64,000 nucleotides of DNA. Source: Lithospermum erythrorhizon. Lineage: Eukaryota > Streptophyta > Magnoliopsida > Boraginales > Boraginaceae. Under the pieces are notes generated by a model. That model worked only from the letters and a program-made list of their open reading frames with translations. It had not been told where the DNA came from and did not search any database. Shown here piece by piece: positions 50,827 to 63,520 of the stretch. The stretch's first letter is position 1; every line of letters begins with the position of its first letter. The stretch spans positions 124,001-188,000 of the forward strand of contig JADFUC010002408.1 in assembly GCA_019722365.1 (NCBI GenBank). The letters are read 5' to 3'. The position numbers and the translations under genes are program-made.

Positions 50827-51799
50827 CGTACTAGCCGCTGCACTCTTAATCCACGCGCCTATAGTCACATCGAAAGTGATTATCTTTTGTACTATCTCTC
50901 GAGAACCTCACTACCAACCCAAGTCGCCTGAAAACGCTGCACTATCGCAAGAACCAAGTAAACAGTCGGTAACTCTAAATTTCGTGCCAAAAACAAGTTG
51001 CAAATTACCACTGCTTTTAATCGGAAATCTGCTGAGAAGTGTAGAATGTGTGAAATAACTCCAATTCTAAATTGGACCTAAACAAGGACCAAAACGCAGC
51101 AAGTTCTGACCAAGAAACCACAACACCTCCTTACCAAATCTAAAGAGCGACGCTATAGCTTTAGTAGTTAAGAATAATTTAGCCACTTTGGGCACAACCC
51201 CAAACAAACAACACAATCACCAAGATTCCAAGCTTAAACCCCAAACAAAACAACACAATCACTAAGAGATTCAAGCTTATTTGATTTAAGGACTGACTCA
51301 CAACCAAAAAGCTATGTCGGACATTTCTCTAAATTAGCCAAACCAATCTCAAACACCAAACAAAACCACCTCAAAACATCAAGCAACCACCCAACCACAA
51401 AGATGCTGTAGGACAATCTACGATCACTCAAGTCTCAAAAGAAGAGTAACGAAGACTCCAAAACTTTCACTTTGGGGACCTCTTTGACTCTTAGTAACAG
51501 CTGAGGTCTCAAAATGCATTTGAGACTTTCCTCTTGAAACCTCGGCCAAAAACATTCTTTACTCAAGTGATGGACTCTCAGAGGGCCACCTTTTACGGCA
51601 TAGTGCATTTCAAGCATGTTTACTGGAAAGTGCCACCGCAAAGAGAAATAGTAACTTAATGAAAACAAAACGTAATGAAAGAAGAAGTGGAAACTCAAAA
51701 AAAACACGGGTTGAATCTCGAGAAAGTTATCGGCACCCTCGTTAGACTCCTACTGATAATATCATCCCGATCACGTAAGTCTTAAAGGGAAGACAAGAA
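50827..51799. other. Unidentified segment between LTR copies 3 and 4
   Basis: No recognised gene. It holds a diverged 41-base direct duplication at about 51197-51236 and 51238-51279 (CCCCAAACAAA…CAAGCTTA). A minus-strand frame at 51707-51435 is open but matches no family I know. Confidence 0.45.
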
Positions 51800-52757
51800 T
51801 CTAAGATAATTACATTTGTGATAAAACACCAAATTCATAAGCATCCTGATCCTCAAATGATATAAATTAATCTAAAAACACATACCACCATGAGTCAAAG
51901 CCTTTACAGAGATGCCAAATGAAGTCTATCTCCAAATCTTCACGAAGCCTCCTTTGAATTCCATCGTTGAGCACTTCAAATGTAAAGGCTCTAGTTTTGT
52001 CCACACCAGAGAGGTTGAATCAAGCATTTGTGTTTGCTAGAATACGGATTTATTTCGGATGAAATCAAGCAGGCACTTTTCACTTCTTCCTCGGTTATCT
52101 TAAGCTAGTTATGGAGGAGGAGAGTGAGGGGCTAGGGTTTTGTTTTTCATTTCAGTGAAAACTTATGATGAAAACCCCAATAGTTTAGCTTATATAGTCA
52201 AACCTAAAAGCCCAACCGAATAGCTTAACGAGTCAATTCAAGCAAATTTAATTAAACTCTAAGTAAAATCAAACACTAACAAGTTGTTAATAGTAACTAA
52301 TAAGTTACTAACAAGCTCATTCAATTCATCGAATTAATTCAATTGACTAATTAATTAATTCAGATTCATCCAATTTATATTTTACATTATCAATGTAAAA
52401 ATCCCAATTGAGAATATTCTGATTACAATCAACTCTCAATTTAGCAACGAGTTTACCTCATACATGAAACAGGACCATCAGATGTGTGTGACCTTCTAAG
52501 CTCGATAATAGTAAGTTTATAATAATAATAATAATAATCACTAATTACTATTATTATAACGACAATGAGTAAAAGATCTAGCAATCACTTATAACCCCAT
52601 AAATTATCACGGTAACCCACACTAAGAATACACAATTACTAAGTGTGAACACTAAGTTCTAGTAATCACATTTAACCAACCCTGCAGAAACGAATCGCTA
52701 CACAATCGTCGCAACGGGCATAAAAAAAAAGGAACTCAATTTTCACGATTTCCAACA
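51800..52757 (-). repeat. LTR copy 4 (minus, 3' LTR of element A)
   Basis: Starts TGTTGGAAATC on the minus strand and is collinear with 59308-60278. Its inner end near 51800 is set by loss of similarity. Confidence 0.75.
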
Positions 52758-55700
52758 TCTCTACTCGCTCTCGACGATTACTTCATACCTTTATCACGCG
52801 ATCATTTAGCCCGTAGTTAACTATAAGAAGTAAAAACACCCATGTCTCTTTACTCGAGTATGAACTTAATAAGCATTTATGACGCCCCATAAACCAATCA
52901 AGACTCAATCAAGCAAGGAGTAGGCTTCGAGATCTTACTAGATATCAAGTGATCGATAAATCCTCCAATATATCAACATCTATCAGTATTCACTGGTGAC
53001 CTAATATATGTCAGCATGAACTCTAAAGTGCACGTCACAGGTCAAAGTAATACAGCTTATTAAACACAAATAGTTATATATCGTAGTCTAAGAATTGTCA
53101 AACTCTAAAATTCTAAACAAATACTGTGACATGATATATATATCTTCTATGACCATGTTTCTACATACAAGCTCCCCTACCATGTGACCGGCAACTTAAT
53201 TGTATCATCTAGTCCTCGATGTTAACGTGATCAATCTTGATCACTAATCAAAACACCATGTTAAATATTAAGTACGACGCTTGTCACCCTAACTATCAAC
53301 ATCCCACTCTCAAGGCCTTTGGCTATCCTATACTGGTCAAGAGGCGTAATCAACAATTCATGTTGCCTCTGTAAAAACATGTGACTAACCTGGGGGATTT
53401 AACTTCACTCATCGAGGATACAATACATGTATATGTTATATATTTCAACGCAAGTATTAAATAAATAACGGGTAATTATATGAATTAACCACGCATTCAT
53501 GTAGTTTAGTTAACAATCGATTAAAAATTCAAAGGAACTTTTATTTGAATCATTTACTGACTTATTCCAGAAGTGAATGAACTAGCTCCCCCTCTACCTT
53601 CAAACTTTAAGGCTAATGCCTGGGGCCTCCTCCCTTCATTAAGCTCGCAAAATCAAACTCTGTTGAATCATTGTGGGAAAGAACTCAACTCCCGAGATTT
53701 TAATGCTTAAATCCATACACGGATCCTTTAAGCCAGATGACTTTTAGGTCATTTCATGACATGTAGCATAGTGGATTATAATCCCATCCTTTATCGAAAT
53801 ACTACTTACAAAGTTAGCCTTTTACATTCATCGACTGTGTCTCTCAAACCAAGGAATCATTAATTTAATTAAGATTATCCCGACATAGTCATCCACGACG
53901 ATCAAACGGGTTTCAACCACTTTATGGTTCTATCTGTGGTTTACAATATTAACCGGGCGTGTTAAAACACACATCCGTCTTATTAAAATGCAACATTATT
54001 CTTTTAACACATACCAACAAGACGTACGGAATCGCCGTTTTGTAATACCGGGAAGTTCAGTTTCCTATTATTGAAATTTGGCTAATAGTTTTCATACGGT
54101 ACAACCGTCCATAATGCTACTATCAGCCATGTCATATCAACAACGATCCATTCCATGTAACGTTACCTCTATTCCCTTAAAGTTATTTTATTAAAATGTG
54201 GTTTTAACTGCCACAAGAATACCTTGCAAAACATCACAATTCCAATCATCACTCAGAATCATGCTAATTACAATAGTTGCACAACACATGACCTTGCATT
54301 TATTACAAGTGAATCATATTAATATGCATGACTTCAACCACTCATTAACGCGAGGCCCTTTCCTCGGATCAATCCTTCTACTAAGAGCGCTGCTCTTATT
54401 TAATAAGCAGAATCTGCTTATTTATAGAATTCAATCTTAAAACTTCTAATACAAATGCGTCATGCAAGTCATTGATATAATGCGGATCATTATAGCAATG
54501 TGTCACATATATGTAAATGGCTCACAAATGTACAAGAATCTAATCACTACTATACCTTTAAGGTCAGAGGGTATTTCTTCAACATTTAGTATATAAAATT
54601 TCATTTATGCGCTTACGCTTCCCATCATCCTTAAAGGAACTTTATGTTCTTTCATCACTTTGATTCTATTGATTTTCACTGCTATCAAAGTGAGGAATTT
54701 AACTCCATTATACTCAATCTTAAGTTTACAACTTTAGATTTTAGTAGTATAGAAACTTTCTTTTTATTCTTAAGTTTCAGATGCTGAGTTCCAATAACAA
54801 TGTCAAGTATCCATCATCGCTTATTCGCTACTTAGAGCATTCTTTGATAACTTTGCTCGACCTACACGTTACAACTCAGGGAATAGCAATAAGAAAAGTT
54901 TGAAATAAACATGAGCATAGTCAACTAACTAATATAGTTAACCTTTGGTTTCTCAACCAAAGTATGATTAAACGCCATTCATGACTGATTTCTCATTTAA
55001 CGAGAATACATTTATTACTTCCGGCGATTCACCATCCGTAGTATAGAATGGGCTCTTACTCCTGATGAATCACCATCCAGAAGATAAAATAGAGCTTTAT
55101 ACTCAACCCATGTATTCACATCTTATTTCATTTAAATGACCTCAAGTCATTTATTGGAGTATTATTTATTCATGTTGTCATTTGTATCACTGCATTTATC
55201 TTTAAATGCATCAAGAGTGGATACTCTTTGATATAACCGAAGGGTTCTAATACTGGATTGGTATCTCCTACGGAGCCACTTGAATGCATTCAAGTCACAT
55301 ATTTATTTCCCACTATTCAGACTTCATAAATCTAAGACTCTATGCTCAATAAATTGCTGGGCCACTATGCTGGGATGGAAATATCACCAACCTCCTCTCT
55401 GCTTATGTACAAAATGACTTAATATCAACTTCCGATTCGAGCGAATTTATGTCACCACAGCTAAAGGACATAATACTAACTTATCCTATACGAGACGCTT
55501 TCTTAAAGTTTGTTTTATCAAATACAACTCTTGAGTCAGTTCTACATTTGAATATGAATAAATTAATTTTAGCGTAGGCAATGAACCTTAATATGTGAAA
55601 CTATTTCATTCTTTAAGTGTTTCACCACGTTAAACACACAACTTACTTGTATCACCCAACAAATCTATTATATCTAAGGTTAATGAAATTATCTCGTATA

Positions 55701-58540
55701 TGAAATCAAAGATTCATCCATTTGTGTTTTAACTTCATTAAACACACCTAATTTATCTTAACAAGTACATTTTAAGATTAGAATGATGTCTCATTCTTCG
55801 AATGATATATTACATATAATATCGATGATACTCGACTGTAACTCAGGTAGTATCCATACGGTCCTTTCCATACTCTTATCAATTTCGATGATCATTCAAT
55901 GACTCAAATCTTTAATTAACTTGTAGCGGAACATACAAAACTTAATTTAGACTCAAGAACTCCCACTAAGTCTAGTAAGCAGTCACTTAGTTCATCTTTT
56001 CAAGATTATACTGCTCTTTGCTCGAACTATTATCCAGTGTTATTATTTGAATGTTAGTTGTTCAAGGTGTCCTTTTGTGTTAAAGAGCAGTAGTGAATGC
56101 TTTCCTTAATTAGAATCACCCGATATGGAAACGTATATGTCAAACATGACATTCATTTCTTACTCTTTACAAGTGCAAAGAAAATAGTTTAGAATCCCAA
56201 CCACCTTCAATGGAGGATTTAAAACCGCGTGCTCTTATAATGAAGTCGCTCATCATTACACGCAGCTCAATAACTTTCTTTGTATCTTGCCTTCCGCCTA
56301 TCATATTTCGCTCATATCCATGATTAAATCATGTGAGTCAAAACTAGTGTTCTCAACACTAGTAGCCTAGCCAAGACATTACAGCTTTGACAACAAAATT
56401 ATTTGAGATATAAGATTTAATCAAATCTCTCTTTCAATTCCCAAATGTTACTTAAAACCTTCTTTCTATAAGCTGTTCGAAATAACGGTTGAATCATTAA
56501 CTTCAACTTACAGCTCCATGTTCACTATCTCAGACAAGTGACGCCGAACCGAATATATAACTTTGCTTATTTGGTTATATACTATAAGATTTGTTTCATC
56601 ACAATTCAGCGAACTACGTTTCATCATGTTAACGTAAACTAAATACCAATCACATGTCCCGAGATTTAGATACACAACATTCAAGATCATTCAATAGTTT
56701 TTCAATCGAAGTTATAAAAGAGATCAAACTATTTATTATTTAAGGTTGTTTTAGGCGCAGACAATATGGCATACTGGGTCTTCATAGCATCAATACCTTT
56801 GATCAATCAAAAATTAATTGTCCTTCAATCATATCATGCGACTTGTTCACTTGAACCAAATTTCATGCAACGATCAATACGATTGAATCAAGTCTTAAAT
56901 GTTTGTGGTATTTAAAATTTATCCTATTAGCATACAACCGACAGAATGGTCAGTGAGATCGCTTTTAACACTTTATTTCAACAAGTCATTCGATTTCTCC
57001 TCTAACTTATTTTATTTCATTTAAAGTCAATGCGATTTAGTTTGCCCAATGAATTCGGTGAATAAATAGGTAAACTTAATATGCCAAGCATAATAAAGAA
57101 CATGCAACTTAAAATAAATAAATAGAGTTCGTAATATCCACATACTTACAAAATGAATCAGAATATAATATCCGTACTTCAAATCTCACAAAATGTACAA
57201 GGTAATAAGATTTCATATTTCATACTCTTGATTCAAAACTATGAACACCGCATAGATTTTGAATCAAGTATACAGTAGGTTATCAACCAATTATGTAAAG
57301 CAATATGCAAGATATCAAAGTCTATTGCTGCGCGTGCATTCAAACGGAAACACAGCTACATTTTGAATCTAAGACAATAAAGAGGTTACCAACCAATTAC
57401 GAAAACTACAATCCTCGTGTCACTAAAGATACCATAGGATGCTACCGACCTCAGATTCGATAAACCGTTAAGCATACCAATTAAACCAAATAAGCATTTG
57501 GAGCGATCATCCTAAAGCCCACAACGCACTAAATCACTTCAACACGCATCCATTATCATATCAAAGTTCAAAATCAGAATAATTCATCCCAAGTGCGCCC
57601 AGACGATGCCGATTTCACAACTTTAAAATTGGCTTCGACATATTGCTTAAATTTTAATCGTGAGACATCGTTATTTAACTTTTATTTAACCATGATGATA
57701 GCAGCATATTCAAGAAACATAACAACATGAAAAATAAATAAATAACAATACATTTACGAGATATGAGCATTAATTCTAGGACCTATTACATTACTTAACA
57801 AGTTGAAATGCTAACATAAGTCCCATTACAACACTCTTTGTAGCGCAAGTCTTGTATTCTCCAAATTCAAAACTCAAGTTTTCCAAGTGTCATTCAGGAA
57901 ACGCTTATCTTCAATGCCACAACAAAGAAGATATACTACTCTAAATCTACCTTAGACAAGACGCAAGCTTCAAGGGTAAATGAATACAAGAATGAAAGAA
58001 ATACGACTAAATAGGTCAAGCATAACGCTTTTCCTTACGCACTATAAATAAATAAATTAAACCGGGTCATATCTAAATATCTCCTTTCCATTCCATAATA
58101 TATACGGGCAAAAACATTAAAAACAAATAAATAAATGCACTTAATGTCATATATATTAAATGAAATGAGATTAAATGTGTTCATAATTAACTAATTAATT
58201 ACCCATTATTTTACAATTAATTATCAATTAATGCAATTTTGAATTCAATAAAGATTCAGTACATAATTAATGATAATGATTACAATTATCAACCACTTAA
58301 ATGATGGAATAATATCACAAGTAATTAACTCCAAATTCAAAATTTAAAAGTCACCATGAAAATATTTTCAAAATTATCAATTAATGAAATAATTGGTGAA
58401 AGGGAAAATATAAATCAAATTTAATGTCATTCAAGATATAATTTCAATCATCTTCATGACAAAATTTATGATTTTAACATTTAAAACCGAAATTAATAAT
58501 TACCAATAATTTTAAACCAAAAAATAATTACATAAAATAC
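52758..58540 (-). other. Non-coding internal region of element A
   Basis: Nearly 6 kb with only short chance frames. It includes two neighbouring copies of a GATTCACCATCC unit near 55026 and 55066, and an imperfect direct repeat (ATTTTGAATC…GGTTA…CAACCAATTA) at about 57253 and 57361. The right-hand part (57330-57640) matches element C. Confidence 0.6.
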
Positions 58541-58559
58541 ATTTAGGGTTTTCTAAAAC

Positions 58560-58720
58560 GGACGACGAACTTCAACGACCAAAACGACCGGCCTCCGGCC
58601 ACCTGCTATAGACATCGCCTCGAGCCATAGTACTGCCGGTGAGCTACGTCCAGGTGGCCGGAACGTGAAATTCCGGCACCGGACGCGCCCGGGAGGTTGT
58701 CCGCAAGTTCGGCGACCGAT
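58560..58720 (-). other. GC-rich island in element A leader
   Basis: About 160 GC-rich bases in AT-rich surroundings, with CCGGCCACCTG and GGTGGCCGG words and a GGACGCGCC motif shared with 49286-49294 in element B. Confidence 0.65.
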
Positions 58721-59291
58721 TTTGGTAATTCATTTCGCTTTTCCACACCGTGAACTTTTGTGAAAACGACGGTGCTCTAAAAATCCAAAAATCTGGAATT
58801 TGACTTTGAACATCAAAAATATCATTATTGAACGCGTCCAAGTGGAATTTTATCAAAACAGTTCTAGTTTTGATTAAACCTGTAAAACAATCCAGAAATT
58901 CAACGAATTTTTGGAATACTTAAAAAATTCAAACATTCTGGAAAAATCTGGGATGAACCTCAAAGGGTCATGAACACACAGATTTAATTTCGTAATTTTT
59001 TGAAATTTTTAACCCTCTCTGTAAAATCGAAAATGATTCTACCTCAAATTTAAAATGCAAATTAATCAATTTTTAATCCCTTTCAATTCATGAAACAATT
59101 AAATAAATATCAAATCATCAAAATCAATACATTAAAATGATGATTCCAGCTGTGTGAAATATATATAAAATGGATTGATTTTTTCATATTATATATTCAT
59201 CAATTGAATATATAAATCACGAAATAATCAAATTAACTAACAACTATGTCAACACACAATCAAATTAGATAAAATACATCAAACTTGAGTA

Positions 59292-59307
59292 GGCTTTGAG
59301 GCTACCA
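59292..59307 (-). other. Primer-binding site of element A
   Basis: On the minus strand TGGTAGCCTCAAAGCC adjoins the inner end of LTR copy 5, a diverged initiator-Met-type PBS. Confidence 0.6.
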
Positions 59308-60278
59308 TATAATCTGGCATTTAATTACATTTGTGATAAAATACCAAATTCATACATCCCGGATCCTCAAAATGATATAAATTAATCTAAAACACATAAA
59401 TTACAATTATGAGTAAAAAGTTCTATAGACGCTAATGAAGTCTATCTCCAAATCTTCACGAAGCCTCCTTTGAAATTACATCGTTGAGCACTTCAAAATG
59501 TAGTGCCTCTAGTTAACCACGCAGAGGCCAATCCTACATTCAGGTTTGCTAGAACACGGATCGATTTGATGAAAATCGTTATAAGAATTTTCAATTCTTC
59601 CTTGAATATTTCGCCATACGGAGAGAGTGAGGGCTAGGTTTTGTTTTTTCATTTCATGAAAACTTATGATGAAACCTAATAAGCTTAAATTTTTATATAG
59701 TCAAACCTAAAAGCCCAACCGAGTAGCTTAACGAAATGAATCTGCTAAATTTAATTAAACCGCTATAAAATCAAACACTAACAACAAGTTGTTAATAGTA
59801 ACTAACAAGTCATAATAGTAACTACCGTTACTACCAAATTAATTCAACTATCGAATTAATTCAATCGACTAATTAATTAATTCATTCATCTTAATTTATT
59901 TTACATTATCAATGTAAAAATCCTAATTGAGGAATATTCGCTGATTACAATCAACTCTCAATTTAGCAATGTAGTTTAATTTCATACATGTAAAATATAA
60001 TTCAACGTCATCAGATGCAAGGTGATCTTCTGTGCTCGTGATAATAGTAGTTGTATAATAATAATAATCGACCAATTATTATTATTATAACGACACGAGT
60101 AAGATTTAGCAATCGGCCATAACCCCTTAAATTATCAGCTTTGGTAACCCACACTAAGAATATACACCAAGCGAACACTAAGCTTCTAGTAATCACATTT
60201 AACCAACCCGGTAAGAATTGCTACACAATTCAAAGAACGGACATTATAAAAGGAATTAATTTTCATTGATTTCCAACA
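59308..60278 (-). repeat. LTR copy 5 (minus, 5' LTR of element A)
   Basis: Starts TGTTGGAAATC on the minus strand, about 970 bases, collinear with copy 4. It contains a TATA-like ACTATATAAA box near 59692-59703 on the minus strand. Confidence 0.8.
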
Positions 60279-61040
60279 AGAGTTCTTGTTTTTATCCCTC
60301 AGCCTTTTCCACTCGCTAGCCCCGCAGCAGTTCTCTATTATGGTCGAGCTGGCCATGTAATCAACGAGCACAAACATCGTGTCCGGAACTAACGGCCGGG
60401 TTCGGATTTTTATCCATCTTCTTAGTATATAAAAATTTGTACTGGGAGAAGAAACTCGAAGCAAGCAGATAGGCCCTAGGATAACGCCGCATACGGTATG
60501 TAACAACGCCAGTTTGGAACCACTCCAACGACCAAGCAAGCCACTTGAAAACCGTAAGATAAGCCGTGCAAAGACATTAATAATCTCAAGATGATCCAAG
60601 GTAACTAACACCTCATCCACAAATAAAGTTCTACCTTAGCGTCCAGCCCACCATCTCTTCATATGCAAATTTAATTCCTCGAAGGAAACGTCGTGAAACT
60701 TCCTTGTTGTTTTCCAAAACCGCATCGTCTCAACTAATGACTATCGATTATGTTCGGGTCCATTTATTATGTCCGCTTACTTGAGTATTTCATATGGTAA
60801 TTAAAGATAAATTTGGCTAATTAAAACCTTTTTTTAAAAAAAGAAAATTTAACTTGTAGCATCATTTTTTTCTTTGCTACATTAGCACACCCCCCTTAAA
60901 AGACTAAAATGCGCCCATTAAAACATACCACTATCTTCTCCTCAATTTACACCACCACCAACTACCTCAATTAAACCCTAACCACCACCACTTCTTCTTC
61001 ATTATCAAAATCGTTCCCCACCCCCATCCCCTTCTTAAAA
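60279..61040. other. Flank of element A, unassigned
   Basis: A minus-strand frame (60620 down into the LTR at 60186) is open across the LTR edge but resembles no family I recognise. The rest is AT-rich without features. Confidence 0.35.
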
Positions 61041-61041
61041 A

Positions 61042-61278
61042 ATGAATGCCACCACCAACCACCACCACTCCTTAAAAATCCTAGCCACCACCTTCTCTTT
61101 TTGTTCTTCTTCTTCTTCAATTTGCACCACCACCAATTACCATTTCAAAAAACAAAACCTTACCCCCATCCCTAATTGTACCCCAACAAATTGCAGGCGG
61201 AGTGGGCTTCTGACAACTTTGAGGAGTAAAGGAAAGGGTAGCAGTCGAGAATTCATAATCAGTAGATGGAATAAATAG
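61042..61278 (+). CDS. Small hypothetical ORF, possible transit-peptide exon
   Basis: A 78-codon frame from ATG. Its first half is rich in Ser, Thr, His and Asn with almost no acidic residues (SFCSSSSSICTTTNYHF), then a basic stretch (RRSGLLTTLRSKGKGSSREF). This composition resembles a plastid or mitochondrial targeting sequence, and a CT/CA-rich leader-like segment precedes it. It stops early and no following exon is recognised, so it may be the broken start of an organelle-targeted gene or a chance frame. Confidence 0.3.
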   Translation: MNATTNHHHSLKILATTFSFCSSSSSICTTTNYHFKKQNLTPIPNCTPTNCRRSGLLTTLRSKGKGSSREFIISRWNK

Positions 61279-61279
61279 C

Positions 61280-63270
61280 TGGACAACAAGTCATGAAGTT
61301 GTCATAAAGTGAAATCGAGATAAAGATAGTAGGCCCTTAATGACATTTTAGTAAGCGAGGCTGCTTATCAGAGTAAAGAAAAAAGGATGCTATAAGTTAA
61401 AAACTTTAAAGCAAGTGTGTTACTAACCAAATTTTCTTAATCGAACGATAAAAATGCCTGTGATTAAAGTTAACCATTTTGCAAATACTCGTTCCATCCA
61501 AGAAGATTGTTTACTTTTACTATTTTTTAATTCTCATAAGTCATAACTTGTCTCATTTGATCAATACATGAATTTTTGGATTAAATTCATTTTAATTAGT
61601 ATTAAAATATTATTTCTTAAATTTTGAAAAATATCAAAATTAAACATATTTTATGGGATGACGAGATTATTACTTTATTTCGACTCCTCAACCACAATCT
61701 ATGCTCAACTTATTCGTCTAAGCGAGATATGTGGTCGAATAATTCGAAACATAATTACCCCTACAATAATACAAAAGTTATCTCTGAATGGATCAGAGGG
61801 TAAAGTAAAAACATTGTCTACATACTAATTCACAATATATACAAAACTTAGGCAGTGTAGTGAGTAATTTTAATTTGTTTCATTATATAAAAAGATGATA
61901 ATTTTATCTTGCCAACGTTTTCTATCATCAATCAAAACTAACAAACTGGTTGGAACAGTTTTAATAGCGGATTTTGAACTAAAATTGAGCGAGCTAAAAA
62001 TATTAAATCTATTTAAACAAATTTTTTTCATTATTGAGGGGGAGGGTTGTTGCTCCTTTTGGTATCTTCTAAGCTCCAGCATTTTACATTTTCACATTTG
62101 TCTTTTTCATAGTCAAAGATTAACAAACTTTATTATTCGATTGACATTCAAAACTTCGATTCAATCAAAATTATCAAGTTATTAATAAATATATTGAAAA
62201 TACTACATATTGATATATTTTTTCAAACAAATATAACACATTAAACGTTATTTAAGCTCAAAATCAAAAAATTGTTCTTAATAAAATTAAAATACGACAA
62301 TTTTTGTGAATTAATATAAGTGAATATTTTAGTCACTCGTATGTAAAATCTATATTTTCTGCCCCTGCACTCTCAAGTTAGATATCACTGCCAGACTTTT
62401 GAGTATTTGAAGGATTAAGTATCAGAATAAAACAAATTCTCTTAAAGCTATATTACCCTTTCTAATGCGTCGTTGAGTCATCTGCTTCAATTAATTCTCC
62501 CTTGAATAAGTCTTATGACAATCCAACATAACCTACTCTATGTTAATGAATGGCGACTTTCTTGTTGGTGTTGAGTTAGAGTATTTATTTATTTATCCAT
62601 GCTCATCAATATACTCATCATCATCTTCAAACTATATTCTCATCATCACTTATATTAGTGTCGGCAATACAAGGTTTTTAATGCTCTGGTTGAATGCTTC
62701 TCGGTACAACATTTGTTACTTCTCGTGGAGTCTGGAGACATAGAGTTGTCATGCATATTTGAGTATTAAGAAAAAAGAATACCAAAAACCATAAAAAGAA
62801 AACATATATTCTCATAAAATATTAGAGTATCATGAGTCAGTTTGATTTTTTATATTATTTCAATCATAATAATTAAAGAATGTAAAATGTTTAACAAAAA
62901 CGTAAAAAGTACTAATAAAAACAGGAGAATTAATCTTGTTGGGTATAGTTATCCATATGAATGAAGTTATTAATGTAATAAACTAAAGTAGTTGACTGTT
63001 ATAGCCCCATGGGCCATGGGTATGGGTTGGAATACTTTCGAGGTTCCATTACTTCCATAGTCAATAGAATATCAGTTTCAGACTTCTAAAATTTGTCCAC
63101 ACATGGAAAATTCTGAAACTTGATGCACATATTCAGCAGCCCATCCACCTTTCCTGCCTGCATTAGCGCCTCCACTTTTCTTGAATTTATAAATCTACAA
63201 ATTTCTTAACTAAAATGTACTACTCCACTACCAATCTTCAAAAATCATTGTTTAATTTCTCACATTTATT
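61280..63270. other. Intergenic, no gene seen
   Basis: AT-rich. Short frames at 61895-62185 and 62540-62743 have no recognisable content. The end is the probable promoter of the GT34 gene. Confidence 0.5.
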
Positions 63271-63277
63271 GCTTTCC

Positions 63278-63287
63278 TTATATAATA
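63278..63287 (+). promoter_or_regulatory. Candidate TATA box of the GT34 gene
   Basis: TTATATAATA lies about 240 bases before the start codon, in a plausible position. The surrounding sequence is AT-rich, so chance occurrence is possible. Confidence 0.35.
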
Positions 63288-63520
63288 ATTTTCGAATTTC
63301 AACTTGTCCAAATAAATCCTACATTTATTTCACAAATTTATTGTTGAATTTACCACATTTATTTCTTTCCTAATAAAAAATTTCAACTTTACCAATTAAA
63401 TCATTCCAGCTGATTTTAACAAATTTTAATCAACACATCAAAAATCTCATCCAAGATTTTATAAAACCTAAAATCCCATAACTCCAATAACCAAATTATC
63501 AAACACTTTCTGCTCCAACC

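Larger units (their letters stand above)
51800..60278 (-). mobile_element. Non-autonomous LTR retroelement A (minus orientation), about 8.5 kb
   Basis: On the minus strand: 5' LTR (60278-59308), PBS (59307-59292), leader with GC island (58720-58560), about 6 kb of AT-rich internal sequence, a purine-rich tract (GAGAGCGAGTAGAGA at 52772-52758) and 3' LTR (52757-51800). The internal region has no open frame of note on either strand and no pol motifs, as in large retrotransposon derivatives (LARDs) that rely on enzymes from other elements. Target duplications were not resolved. Confidence 0.8.

Noticed and set aside
60186..60620. 144-codon minus-strand frame at the edge of element A
   Set aside because: It crosses the LTR boundary and shows no recognisable domain; probably chance or decayed sequence.
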